NCBI GenBank assembly: GCA_038503035.1
Contig: JAVSML010019016.1
Coordinates: 124,001 to 188,000, forward strand
Direction of reading: 5' to 3'
Source: Crocodylus rhombifer
Lineage: Eukaryota; Chordata; Crocodylia; Crocodylidae
DNA: 64,000 nucleotides
Shown: positions 44,601 through 56,800 of the stretch, piece by piece
Layout: every line of letters starts with the position of its first letter
Position numbering within the stretch: the stretch's first letter is position 1
Position numbers and translations under genes: made by a program
The notes under the pieces: model-generated
What the model was told of the DNA's origin: nothing
Database searches by the model: none
The model's input: the letters and a program-made list of their open reading frames with translations, nothing else

Positions 44601-47600
44601 ACTCGTTTGCAGCTTTCTACATGAATCTAAATGCTGCTGGGACTGGGTCCTAGAGCCCATGAAAATAAGATGTGATTTGAACATCTGTTCCAAAATGACT
44701 GGCTGGAACTGCTAATAGTTGACCACAAAAGAAATCTGCCAGCTGACCGCTTGTTGGTATTCGCACTTCATTACTGCCCTTTATTCAAACCTAAATAGAA
44801 TCAAATCCTCCTTGATGAGCCTCTCATTGGTGATTTTGGTTGGTCTCTTCTCAGTCATCACTACTGATGAGGCTCCTATTTTTGTAACTCGAGTTGAATA
44901 TTATATGGCTCTTGGCACAGCGTGCTACACAATGCTGCTGTTAGTCTGGGCCCATAAGGGAGATGTAGCTGAGGACTACTTTTTGAAGGACAAACTTAAT
45001 GGGGAAAGCAGTTTCCCCTCCTCACTGGATCCTTCTCTTGCTTTTTTGCCCAGATCTCTGTACTCCAGTAAATCTGCCTTTGCAGGTCATTAACACTGTA
45101 ATTGTGCATGTCCAGTAATGCTTGCACCACCTGCTGCTCAGATAACTTCCATGATGCCATTTGGACTGGGAACATTGAGTCCAGTCCTGTGTTATGATGT
45201 ACCTGGGAAGCCACGCTAGCTCTTCTAGTTGAGTGTGGAGTAACTTCTTTCTGGAAGGGTTTTTCAAGCAAATTTCTGTTACAAATTCTCTCCAAGGACC
45301 GGTTGATGCAACATCCAAGTCCTAGAGTGGGGGCTCCCTCGTTTTGGAGGGGGACTTGTTCATCACTGTTCTGGAAATGATGGGAAGAGGAAGATCTACC
45401 TTGTCAGGTGTCATGGGGATCTGTTAAGACCTGGTTTTATTTAGTATCTTAAAGACACAGCAGCAACTGACACTGCCACCAGTCACCTGCTGCCAATTTT
45501 CTGGACCCATGGGGAGCCCTGCAGGCTGGATAACACATCCATAGGTTGAACACCACTGGGTAAGACTAATAAATAGCATATTGCAGATTTTTGGAAGTGT
45601 TGTGAGAGATGAAATGCAACAACATAAGGGATTTGGGAAGAAATAAAGAGAGAACATAGGAATGAATGCTGCTATGGCTATGTCCGTCTTGAAACGCCTC
45701 CTTTCATTTTGGCTGGAATTGAGTTAGCTGAGGAAAGAGGCAATTGTTGATTTACTGGAGCTCCCTCCATTTGGCTATAATGTCGTGGGAGGGGACAAGA
45801 TCTAGGGTCTAGACTTAGCTGTCCTGAGTCGGGTACCCCCCTGGTATAGCCAAACCCAGGGATCCGTTTGAATGGATCCATTAAAACTAACGGAATTGCC
45901 TCCCTAAAGTCTCAGCTCTAGTAGGGAGTATGGTTGATGTTTGTAAAGCCAATAAGGGAAGTGGCTGCTCACAGCAAGATGAGTTGTATTCTAGAGTAGA
46001 GGAGCTTCCAGGAGTTGGCTGCTTCATAATAGAGTCAAATATGCATCCCCAGCAAAGGCAGAAACTCCTGTGGAATATGAAAGCAAAAGCTTCTCTAAGG
46101 GAAAGCCACATGCAGTAGAAACTACAAAGGTTGGTGGTTTTAAAAGGAACTTTTAGGCTACTGACCTGACTCTGCAGAGCCCCAGATCCAAAAGCTCCCA
46201 TTGAGAACATTTGGAGCTGCCTAGGTTTGAATTTCCTTGAAAATCTGATCCTAAATGTGTATAGCCTGATACCTTAGCTGTTTGGGAGAGGTGGGGATGG
46301 AATATACCTGTCAAATCACAATGAATATGGCAACTTGCTTCACTTTTGTGTCTTCCCTCTGGCCTCACTGTACTTGGTCATGATCCTTACTGCTCACAGA
46401 AGCACTGAGATCCTTGGATTCAATAGCACTAGAAGTAAAAACATTATTGAGCTGTTTAAGGCAGGGGTGGGCAAAATGTGGCCTGGGGGCCAGATGCAGC
46501 CCACCAGGCCATTCTATCCAGCTCGTGGGGCCCCTAAAAAATTTAGAAAACTTAATATTTATCTGCCCCTGGGTGCCTGCCATGCAGTCCTCGATGGCTT
46601 GCCAGAACTCAGTCAGTGGCCCTCCGCCCAAAATAATTGCCCACCCCAGGTTTAAGGGGTCCCAATACCAATGAGAACATGCTTCTAAGGAGGTGCAATG
46701 GATTTTTTTCTACTATGGGCCCCTCTCCCCTTGCCAAAATTACTAGTAATGTGAAGAATTAGTTAGTTGCATGGTATTGGCCCTTGTGTTCAGCTGTTGA
46801 AGGCAGCTGCAAACTTTAAATGACTGCTTAAGATTGCCTTTCTAGGATGGCATTTGCTGCAGTCACCAATTGAAAAGAGAGGTTGTTCCTGTTTTTGTGA
46901 GTGGTGGGGGAGGTGTTAATAAGACAAGTATTCTGTTAAAATGTGGCCTGCTTTGCAACAGCTTTTGAGATGCCCCACAGTATAGAAAAACTTGTTTGGC
47001 AGTGGGTAAGGTGGAGTTTGGGGTGGAGTTAATAGCCGGAAGAACTTTCTGGGTCGGGGGGAGAATCCATCTAAAAATTCCTTCATGGAAAAATCTCAAT
47101 TTCTGTTGTAGGAAAAAACCCAACTATAAGATCAGGTTCTGATCTCTTTTTGGCACAGAGCAAAGTAAAGCCAGGGGGTTTTGTGTGAGGTATGGGGGGC
47201 CCCCAAGCAGCCCTTTGCAGGCTGGAACTCTGCCAGCCTGCAAGGGAAAAGCCACGGATTTCCCATGTTTTTCTTCAAAGGAGAATCCATTTTTAAAGTT
47301 TGTTTAGGACCCTCTTGCATATGGTTGCAACCCACAAGTTGAGAAACTCTGGTATAGAGCAGGCTAAACAGCTTTTAACATTAACCTTTAGCGCTACCCT
47401 TAACACATTGGGCTTTGCTAGGGACAGGTGCCTGATCAAAATGCTTCCACTTTTCTCCACTGCTGGGATGGTAGCTGGGAGAAGTGAGACTGCTGCAGCA
47501 GTTCTTGGACATGCATTTGTCTGTCCCCAGATTTTGTTCCCAAAGATGGCACCCACCTTCTCTCCTGTCTCTGCTTGACTGCAGTTCCAAGTAGGTGTAG

Positions 47601-50600
47601 ACAGTCCTGCATAGAAAACCTGAATTCTTGGGAAGTGCTTATGATATTGGAAGAAATTGCACATCTTCCACTGACTTCTCCAAATAGTTTGAAATGACTT
47701 GGTATCAAAGGGAGCTGTTTTGAAACATGTGGGTGGCAAGAGCCTGCATTTTATTACTCATTTGCTACCTGCATGGGACCTTGGACTTGTCAGGAAGTCC
47801 TTTTGAGGAAGGGGTCCTTTCGACAGGAGGTTAGTCATCTTTCAGACTTGGGGGATAACCCCTTCAATTAATTGAAAACTGCTTCTCCATCAAAGGAGAT
47901 AGGGGGACCACTCCATAGAGACTCATTCAGGAAACAGCAAGATCCTGTAGAAAGGAGAGAGAAGCCTCATGTAGAGCCACAACTCATGTCACTGCAGTCA
48001 TGGGATTAAGGAGGTGGAAAAAAATCCCATTGTTTGCAGAAGCCTGACAGCAACATACAAAGAGAGATTTAAGCAGAGAGTTCACCGCACTTATCTCAGC
48101 TGGAACTGCCAGATCCTGAAGTGAGGAGTGGGCAAAAGTACAAGCTTTGCAGAAAAAGTCTGAGCTACTAGCTTCTTTCCTGGACACAGGGACTGTTGTA
48201 CCTTGCCAATCCATCCATTGCATCATTTTGGGAAGGATTCACAGCAGGAGACCTGTGTAGAACACCTGCCTTTAATGAAGGGGCTTATTGTATGCAGTAG
48301 ATAACACTGGCAGTGAGATCAGTAACAATAGAGGGAACTCCTTTTCAGATCTAAATAATTGTGAATGAAGACATTTGTTGTACCTGGATTATAGAAGCGT
48401 GCTATTGGATCAGTGCAGCAGGTCATCAGGGCAGCAAGGAGCCTATTATGTGGGGAGCATTCTGACAAGTGATATCCCATGTGTGGTGGTAGCAGATGTC
48501 TGCAATCCAGGAAAGTGTCTCCCAAGTATCCCTGAAAAGGGGGTTTACTGATGGGCCTACAATCTCTGTGGCCACCCGTCTGCTAGTGTAAGATCCTTCT
48601 GGAGAACCAGGACCAGCATCAGCAGTCAGTTCACAGTTCTTTGCTTTTATCCAGCCCGTGTAACATGCTTGATCTCCCATTAACTGCTTGATTTGCTGAA
48701 TTGCAGGTACGTTAGAGGAGTGGTATGCTCTGTTGAGTAACATTGCCAGCAAGAACGGGAACCATGACCAAAGCTGGAAGTATGTATCGGACCTCACAAT
48801 GAGGTATGGCACTCATAATTGTGGCAAGGGGACGGGGCCAGAGGAAAGCTCTTCTTACTTCATTTCCCATTGGATTGTCTTGTTCAGGAACCTTTTTCTT
48901 TCGTTCTTTCCTTACTTAGAAATTCCTCAGAGGATTTTACTGATCTGAGAACTAATCGCTGACCTCTTCTTTGAAATGATTATAGTTTGCAAAGGAAGTT
49001 CTCCCGGATGCTAAATATCTGTTCAGAAAAAAGTAAAATACTCATCAGAGAGACTTGGCACCTTGGCCATTAAGCTTCAAGCCAAATACTGTATTTGCTC
49101 ACTTATCTCACTCCCAGAATAAAATACACATCTTGTTTCTGGGAAGAAAGAATGAGAGGGGGAAGCTTGTTGTTGTTTTTTTTTTTTTTTTCCCCAGTAT
49201 GACTGTGGAGCAGGGACAGCTAAAGAGTCTGCAAGGCTGTGAGGTAGGGGAAGAGAGACCAGCAGATAATCAATCCAACTTTTCTTTTGACTAGAGGAAC
49301 ATCAAGACCATTAAAAAGGAGAGCTGGTCAGTAACACCTGTAGAATGAAGAACAGTAAGACATGAAGTCAATTCTCTCCCTCAGCTGCCTGAAAAGAGAT
49401 GCTGCTGATTCTGCTGGGCGGTTGATTTTTTTTTTTGGAGCAGGAATCAAAGCAGGGGAGCTTCTGTTCTGGGCTGAAAAATCAGCTGACTTTGAGAGCT
49501 ATGGGGTTGTGTGTTCTATATGAGAAAATATGGGAATGGAGACAGCCCAAGTGCTGGGAAGTAGTTCTTCACTTCAGTGTAACGGTGACTTAGAGAGGCT
49601 CGGGGAAGACATGGCTCTATCACCGTGGTCCAGTTAGGACTTAACCTTTTAACATGGGAGCGTGGTGTGCTGGTGACCTGTTACATGGACACCAGTCTGC
49701 CAGGATTGGTAACCCCAGCTTGTGTTGCAGTTTGAAGCCTGTTTGGTTAGAAACTTGCTGAGCTACTGATGTAGAACTGAAGGTTCTCTGTGTCGATGTG
49801 AATCACCATGAGCAAGCCAGATGCCCCTTCAAAATAACTATTTTATATGGTCAGTATTTTTGTAGGAGTGCCCCCAGCCATTGCCTTGTGCCCGATTTTG
49901 TCCTTGCACTTAATAAATACCATTTCCTGAACCCCGTTGATATCCCTGCACAAACAAGAAAAAGAAAAGGCAGCAGCTCTTCTTCAAAGAGCTAAATGGG
50001 CAAAGCAGCATTTGACAGTGGGGAAGCTTTGTTTTCCAGCCACTAAGAGCAGGTTACAGGCAAGTTGATTCAAGTAAAATTGGCCTTTTAAAGGCACTGT
50101 GGGAAGATGATTTGAAGCTGCTTGTTTAATACTGTCAGCTTTGGCAAAATGTGTTCTCTGGCTATGGCAACTTCCAGAGGGAATTCACTTCCTTTTTAAC
50201 TGTCACGTGCTGGGCACCTACAGGCTTCTCCGGCGGACCATGGACATGCACGGTTTTTTGGAAATCTGAGAAAGCATTAGATAAAGCTCCTGGAAGAGAT
50301 TCTTTGGATACTTTACCACCATTCCTTGCCAAGGGGGATTCATTAGATAACTGGGGGGTGGGGGGTTTCCCCTTCTTAAAATCCAGTAACAATAGAAGCA
50401 TGTCTGCAAACCCCTGGGCTTGGGAACATATCTGCAGACCAGTAGCTGTTCCTTCAGTGCTTGCATGCATGCTTCCTGCCCTAATTCATTCTGTTCTCCT
50501 TTCTTCCCCCTTCTGTTCTTGCAGAAATTACCCACGGTTCTCCAAGAAACCTACCCAAAAATACAGTCTTAATCAGTGGGTGAACAAGAACTTGGCAAAC

Positions 50601-50669
50601 TACCGTCGCTTCCAGAGCATTCCTGACCACTTCCAGCGTAGCCCTGTCACAGACTCTGCTAATGACTGA
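40373..50669 (+). CDS. S100PBP: S100PBP, S100P-binding protein
   Basis: Coding exons 40373-41602 (donor uncertain), 41906-42000, 42793-42887, 48707-48803 and 50525-50669. Phases of the last four agree, and the product is about 553 residues (human about 408). Homology seen: an acidic N-terminal motif DDSLLEP(112-118)...YTEEEIQQLL (130-139) matching human DDSLLE...YTEEEIDALL; then KKLGKVLPVPQ, LEQKKRIYIQCVHAHI, SDLTMRNYPRF and the C-terminal QKYSLNQWVNKNLANYRRFQ. The protein is nuclear and binds the calcium sensor S100P (family knowledge); biochemical function is poorly known. The middle is rapidly evolving and Ser/Asp/Glu-rich. It shares a promoter with YARS1 and is convergent with FNDC5. Confidence 0.88.
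41906..42000 (+). CDS. S100PBP: S100PBP coding exon (KKLGKVLPVPQ)
   Basis: Acceptor CTCTGTCCAG, donor ACAG/GTAGTG, phase 0 in and phase 2 out. It encodes LNSVILGQSCGQEAPSGKKL then GKVLPVPQMEN. Human S100PBP has RRLGKVIPVLQTKTR at this place. Confidence 0.82.
42793..42887 (+). CDS. S100PBP: S100PBP coding exon (LEQKKRIYIQ)
   Basis: Acceptor ATTTAAAG, donor TCAG/GTAACC. It encodes RLYASEEELEQKKRIYIQCV then HAHIRTPRDPVS. It aligns with human LEQQKQLYLRSVIAHIEDP. Confidence 0.87.
42888..48706 (+). other. S100PBP: S100PBP intron, 5.8 kb
   Basis: Contains the hAT-like element. A sequence near 47320-47355 (GGTTGCAACCCACAAGTTGA) resembles a degraded hAT end. No coding exon recognised. Confidence 0.6.
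46462..46649. mobile_element. 188 bp non-autonomous hAT-like DNA transposon
   Basis: Ends CAGGGGTGGGCAA and TTGCCCACCCCAG are terminal inverted repeats (12 of 13 positions). Perfect 8-base target duplications GTTTAAGG flank it at 46454-46461 and 46650-46657, the hAT signature. Internal text (GTGGCCTGGGGGCCAGATGC) resembles widespread hAT-derived short elements. In an S100PBP intron; no transposase. Confidence 0.85.
48707..48803 (+). CDS. S100PBP: S100PBP coding exon (SDLTMR)
   Basis: Acceptor AATTGCAG, donor ATGAG/GTATGG; phase 1 in, phase 2 out. It encodes GTLEEWYALLSNIASKNGNH then DQSWKYVSDLTM, matching human HPSDLTTRNYARF across the junction. Confidence 0.85.
48804..50524 (+). other. S100PBP: S100PBP last intron
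   Basis: 1.7 kb with a T homopolymer near 49175. No exon seen. Confidence 0.6.
50525..50669 (+). CDS. S100PBP: S100PBP terminal coding exon
   Basis: Acceptor TTCTTGCAG. It encodes RNYPRFSKKPTQKYSLNQWV then NKNLANYRRFQSIPDHFQRS and ends PVTDSAND-TGA. This is the most conserved part of the protein (human [24 protein letters not shown]). Confidence 0.9.
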
Positions 50670-51165
50670 CCTGCCTACTTGATGGACTATCTTTTCTTTT
50701 CTTTTCTTTTTTTCTTCTTTCCCCCTTGCAATTACCGGTAGTTGTTTTTAATTGTCCTGTCTTTTACCTCTGCCTCTTGATTGCTTATTTAGTGATCTGT
50801 TTTTAATGAGCCCAATTTTGGGGGCTTCATATGTCTGGAGACTCTTCTTCCCCATTTTCAGTTAAATTCTGAATGTGATGTGTCTTTTCATACTGGTAAC
50901 TTCTGGTACAATTTATCAGTGTTGTCTTAGAAATGAAATAATAGCTGCTAAAACAGGCAAAGGTTACCTGCGTTCCAGGGGGACTCTCTTGTCAGACCTG
51001 ACCAAAGGCTGGGAAATTTCAGCGGGAGTATCTGTATGATGCTCTTTTAGAGTGGGAAATCTTTGGATAGTGTTACATTTTTAAAGCAGCTCTGTAGGTG
51101 ACGACTTCTTTATGCTTGACCTAGGCAGAGTCCTGGAGTGACACTGCACATGGTCATTAATTAAA
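50670..51165 (+). other. S100PBP: S100PBP 3' UTR and candidate poly(A) signal
   Basis: A pyrimidine-rich tract at about 50691-50727 follows the stop. The first acceptable hexamer is the variant ATTAAA at 51160-51165. A canonical AATAAA occurs much later (52960-52965), so longer 3' ends are possible. Confidence 0.4.
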
Positions 51166-52122
51166 AGTAATTGTTGAACTGACTGTCCTTATTTCAGGTT
51201 TTTTCTCCTTCAGATCTCTTTGATTCTGTGTTTTTGTTTCCTTCATTTGTAGTTGTATTTTTTCAAAAAAAATTTTCTTTGTAAAATGTTCCGTTTAGAT
51301 TTGCACTTTGTTGATAGTGTTATAAATATTTTGCACCTCTTTGAATGTGTCTTGCTTGTTACTAGGTGGGTGGGTGCTCTTGTGTTGGTGGATCCTCCCT
51401 GCTGCCGTTTCTCACAGTCTCACGTCCTGTTTAATACTCTAGCAATTGCAGCTAAGCCGCAAACTTTCTCTACCTGCATTCCTCGTATGGTGCCCTGAAA
51501 TGCTCAACTTTCCTCTCCTTCCAACTGTTGGATAGCCTTAATCTGAGGGCCTGTATCATGAGGGCTTCACCTGACCATCTTCTTACATATCCATCCCTCA
51601 GTTCTTATGTAGTTTTATATAACGTAACAAACTTACCCAACCAAAATAGCTACAGTCAACTTCCAGCAGTCTCTTCACCCTTTCTCCACTCTCATTACTA
51701 TTTGAACATGCCTAGCTGCAAAGTGTATGGCTTGTCAACCTGTTGACTGTTCCTCTCCATGAGATCCTTCTTAATATCAACAGTTGACTGGGCTTGTGCA
51801 GGTAGTGTGCCCTCCTACCAAAAGCAGGTTCTTTAGGAAGACTAAGTAAAGAAAGTAGAAAACCAAGTGAACCAACTCAAGGCAGTCGTGAAGGAAGCTT
51901 CAGGTTTCTCCATTGTAATGGCCTAATGAGAAAGTCTGGAGCTGGTGGCTGTCTTGTTACTCTTGCATCACCAAGTGTTCCAGGATAGGCATGGATGGCT
52001 GGTGCTGCCTTAGTTGGGGGGGCCTGTGCCCCTCCTGTGACCAGTCTTGCCACCTGTTGGGGTTCCCCTTGTGGCCAATCTTACTGTTCCGGGGGGGACC
52101 CCTACAGCTCATCCCACAACAG

Positions 52123-52186
52123 CCAATCACTGCAGCCACTTCCTGAAGTGGCTGTGGCTGCTTCTAGGAGCAACTGCAGCAATTGG
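52123..52186. repeat. Foldback element, 64 bases
   Basis: CCAATCACTGCAG at the left end pairs with CTGCAGCAATTGG at the right (11 of 13), with an inner perfect hairpin CAGCCACTT-CCTG-AAGTGGCTG. Within a GC-rich patch (51990-52330) that looks like a dispersed repeat I cannot name. Confidence 0.55.
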
Positions 52187-52416
52187 CCGGTGCTTGGAGG
52201 GGGAGCACTGGCACTCCCGCTTGCCCCCATGCACATCACCTAAGCAGTGAGTGTAGCCAGTCAGAGGGTGCACCGGTGCTCTCAAGGGGTACACATGCAC
52301 CCCCTATGTGTTGCTGCTGAGGATGTGTAGTTTTTGGTGGGCCCTGTGTGGTATTGAGGATCTGCGTGTGAATGACACACTGACAGCCGGACCAAAGACT
52401 GAAAAGTGAAGATTCT

Positions 52417-52422
52417 TTTATT
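52417..52422 (-). terminator. FNDC5: Candidate poly(A) signal, FNDC5
   Basis: AATAAA on the minus strand. It lies far downstream of the visible FNDC5 exon, and other minus-strand hexamers exist between, so the assignment is tentative. Confidence 0.25.
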
Positions 52423-53639
52423 GAATTCAATACATTGACTCTCATATACATTTATTTATATAAATTTATAGTGACATGTCATCTCATACAAACTACTTCA
52501 GGGACATTAAAAAGCCTAACAAACAAACATGGAATGGCTGGCAGAGCAGCTCTCTGTGCCTCATCATCAGTCGGATTCCATATTGCTGTATCTATTGTGG
52601 TCTTAATATGGCAAAGGGGGTGAAAGGCCGGGCCTCTGTCCAGCTGAATATCGCATACCGCCACTTTTCCCCTACTAACAAGCGTAGTAGTTGTATTCAT
52701 AAGTCTCAGCAGTGATGGAAAAAATCTGTGTGTAGGTATCCCATGTTTACTTGTTGCATCCCATGTTTCCCTGTAGTTTTGGCAGCTTAACTGAATCTTT
52801 GATATGATGGGAAAGAAAAATTTAGTACCCTAGCAGCAAAAATCAACTTCCCTGAGAAAGAACAACCTAACTACAATTGTATTTAAATTCTTTCACACGC
52901 ACATTGGGTTCCTTAAACTCCAGTTGTCCTGGCATCTCTCATCTTACCCAGTGGGTAGAAATAAAACTCTATAGTGGTATGGCTGATCATACTGTACAAT
53001 AGTACAGACTGTGCGACCCCAAACTATAGATGTCAACCATTTTGCATGTTTTAAAGCAAAAAAAAAAAAAAAAGTAACTGCAGTGAGATCCATCTCGGAG
53101 ATCACCTTTTAGGCACATTCTTCACAGAAGAGATTATCTCATACCCAGGCACACTTCTGTTCCATTTCTCTAAACCAATTTTTGTCTATTCATCGCTGTT
53201 TGTTTAGACTTTTCTTGCTTTCACTGCCATGGGATATGCTGGATGAAAACTACTGGTTATGAATTCAGTCTGGTCCGTGGTAGCTTTGTGTGTAACAATA
53301 TTTCTTCTCTACTGTATTGTAGAATATGCACTTAATGGCTCTCTAACTGTTCCACCGAACTGCTGTGTGTGAAGCCTTGACAAAGCAGTCCATAAACAGT
53401 GGGGGATGATATTTGAGTGCAGTACATGAAATAATAGTGTCACTGAGCCAAATTCAAACCCGTATTCACTCTAGCAGCTGGCAGGAAAAACGACAAGAAT
53501 GAAATGTTGAACAAGTGAGAACCATTTGGCTAAGCTCCCAAGGTCTCTCTTTATCAGATTATCTCATGACAGTTTGGGCTAATGTCATTTAAAGTTACAA
53601 AGTCTAGGTCTAACACTTTGATCTCCGCCTGCATTTCCT

Positions 53640-53828
53640 GTGCCCATATAGTATCATTCAATACTGGGTCTCTAAGGACTTTGCAAAGGTGGGTTTATCA
53701 CCATTTTATAAGAGCAGCAAGTGAGGCACAGAGCGGTTAAGTGATATGCCCAGGGTCACACTGTGGGTTGGTAGTGGCATCAAGAGTAAAACCTAATTTT
53801 CCCCCCCCACACCATTCTAATTACTAGA
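53640..53828 (-). mobile_element. MIR-type SINE
   Basis: ATCACCATTTTATAAGAGCA, GTGAGGCACAGAGCGGTTAA and GCCCAGGGTCACACTG; reverse-orientation MIR between S100PBP and the FNDC5 exon. Confidence 0.7.
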
Positions 53829-56800
53829 TAATACTGCACTCATTAACAAGATAAACACTCGCACTGCCACCATGCTGTACCAGGAAGGCTATTAGAAGAA
53901 GTGTCCGTTTTCCACTGGTTGGTATATATTGGGGTAGGAGTGAACCCAGTTTTAAGGGCATGTCAGCAGCTGAATCATGCATCTCTAGAAAATCTCTCCA
54001 GTAAGACATGTCCCAGGGACTAGTTTAGCATGTTTTGTGATTTCAACACTGCAAATCCCACTGGTTGGGAGCCTTGCATAGACTGAGAAGATAATATCAC
54101 TTGGCAGCTACTGCCTGGATTGGTGAGAGTGTTAGCACCATTCATATGGTGGCTATCATCTGATAAACCAGTGCGTTCCAGGTATAGGCTGTGAATCTCT
54201 GGAAGCAGGATTATTTGGGGGTGGGCTTGTTGGGCAGATCCCTGCGCTGCAGAGTTTGTTGCCATGTCTGAAAATCGTATCTGCTCCTTATGCTTGCAAT
54301 AAAGATGGGTCAGGGGTTCTCTTCAATTAACTTTCCTTTAGGCAGTTTGGAAAGGTAAAAGAAAGTAGGTTCCACAGTACTTTGAGTCTGATCGCAGAGC
54401 CCACGTACCTTGGAGGTGTGGGCAGTAGCCTCTCTGTTAGAGGGCCTATTGGATCCAAAGCCAACACTACACTGCTCTTTCCTGAAAGGCCAAGATGGAG
54501 TATTTGGGTTGGCTGCTGCTGCTGCAGTCAGGCTGAGTTTGGCAAGGCACTGCCAAGACACTGCAGCCCTGTCTCAGCCACTGATTGATGATCACTGGCA
54601 TTCAGTCATGGCATGACAGAGCAGGGGTAGAGAGGTGGAAGGGCACAAACAAGCTGTTCCTGTAGACACTGGATGCTCAGGTGCAGTATTTGTGCATAAA
54701 AAGTTTTCATGCTATAGCCCTCTTGGTTTTTATACGTCACTGGTGCAGCAGCTATTAAACTATACACAGCAGTCAGAACAGTATTTATATTAGCCTTTTT
54801 CTAAAGCAGGCGTTCTAATGCCAGCTAGCCATGCTGAGAAAGTGAAAAAGCAGCACGCTACAAAGTCTGTCTCTCAGGGTGGTGGTGTCCATACGATATG
54901 TGCTACATCTAGGACTGGCTCCCTTGTGCTGGAGAAGAGAGGACTTCCTTCGGTATCTGTGCTTTGTGATCTTTGTGTGTCTGTACCACGAACCAGAGCT
55001 TCTGTGGAGCAGCTTTGCCTTTTGTCAAGATTCAAAAGGATTCTTGGACAGCCTTATTGCAAAAGATTTCATTCTTTGACGTTATAATAGTGATTAATAC
55101 ACACTGAACTACAGAGGCACTGCAAGGGCAGAGAGGGAAAGAGAGAGAGAGAGGTGCTTAATGGCAGGACAAATGTTGTGTTCACTACTGGAATGGATCT
55201 AGGGGCCATATTACTATTTATGTCTTGTATGGTGGGGCCCAGCAGACTTGGTGTGGATTGGAGGAGTCCATTTTGCAAGGCATCGTACACACATGAAGAA
55301 AGACACGGGCCCTGGGATGAATTATTTTCCTATTTAAGATGTAATAAGAGCATTGCGTTGTAATCCTTGCTGGCAATGGCTAGTCTGCCCTGGTTTAGGG
55401 GCACATAAATTATCGTATCAATTGCACCCTCTGAGGAAAGGGCACCTTCAGTATAAATAGGTTACGTTTTTGCCATGGGTGGTGCCAAGTGAGTTTCTTT
55501 TTGTTAGTTTAAAAGGATAGTGATGTGTCAAGAATTGTAAAATGGCATCGTGGGGCTCCCTCGTTATTGCCTCCCAACCACTCCACATCAAATGTGTTCA
55601 GTTCACAAGGAAAAAGATGGCTCTCCTGGCTGCCAGCTCTGCTGACTCCATCTGGGATCTGAAATTCAAGCTGTGGCTTTCCTGGCTCTGTCGCTGATTA
55701 TAAGAGTTCTGCATTTAGAACTTAGTTAAACAAAATTAATGATGATGCACAAGCTGGAATAGACATCAGCTTGCTCTCCCATAAATGTGTGGGTTAAAAA
55801 GCCCAAGAAGAATAGGAACATGCTTCCATTAATTTATAAGGTTGGCAGATATAACTGAATACAACCCAAGAGCAGATCTGTAGAGGAAACAGCGTTTTCA
55901 CAGTCCCTTTGCTGATGGTAACAGTTCGTTAACAAGCGCTAGGAAATCTACCAAATTTGGTTAGTTTGCCTGCCTGTCAGTGATCTATATATTGGCAAAT
56001 CAATAATAGCTCATTATACTGAAAGAGTAAGATTTATTGCAAACGTAGGGAAATTACATTTGGTTGAACATACGGTGTAATCTTCATTCCTTCCTTGTTA
56101 GGATCTCATGTCTGACTATTCAATCAGTGAAGGGCCACATTTGAGATCTTGGAAATGGATGTGCGGCTATGATGCACACTTTTGAGTGGCATAACCTTTA
56201 ATGTCTTAGGCAAATACTAGCATTAACAGTCTGTTTGTCTCCATTTACATCTCCTCCAGAAAGCCATTACCAGCTGAGATTATACTAACACTTTGGAGCG
56301 TGTAGGTGTTTTCTCCTCCAGTGCTATTGAACTGTCAGTGGATGAAATACTTGATGTTCTCATTTCTCTCAAAGAAGCAGAGGAACAGAGTTTGTGCTAT
56401 TTCTTAGGGTACAGAGGGAAGTGACTAGGAAAGCTACAGCAATTATTGTGTTGAATTGGAGGGGCATGCTGAGTTGGATTGTTTGCTCCACATCGCCTCC
56501 TGTAGCTCAGTTTCTCTGAACTAGACCATGTGGGGGAGGAATATATTGACTAAATTGGTGCTAAATTGGTGCATACAGGTGCAAGATTATTGTGCTTTAA
56601 TGAATAAAGGCAAGTGGTGCTTAATTTTACACGCATGCCGGCACAGGGATCCTGTTTTCTCTCTTGCTCCTTATTGTGCACCTAGCCTCTGCTTAATTGG
56701 TTCCTGGAAATCAGCTGAATTAGTCGTCAGTGACTGCATGCCATCAGCAGACCTGCTCGGATGTTTGCTGTGCTTTGATTTTGTGTTCAGTGGAAATTCA

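Noticed and set aside
45424..45570. Possible second hAT element
   Set aside because: Some phrases (GCAGGCTGGATAACAC, GGTTGAACACCACTGG) look hAT-like, but I found no matching inverted repeat or target duplication.
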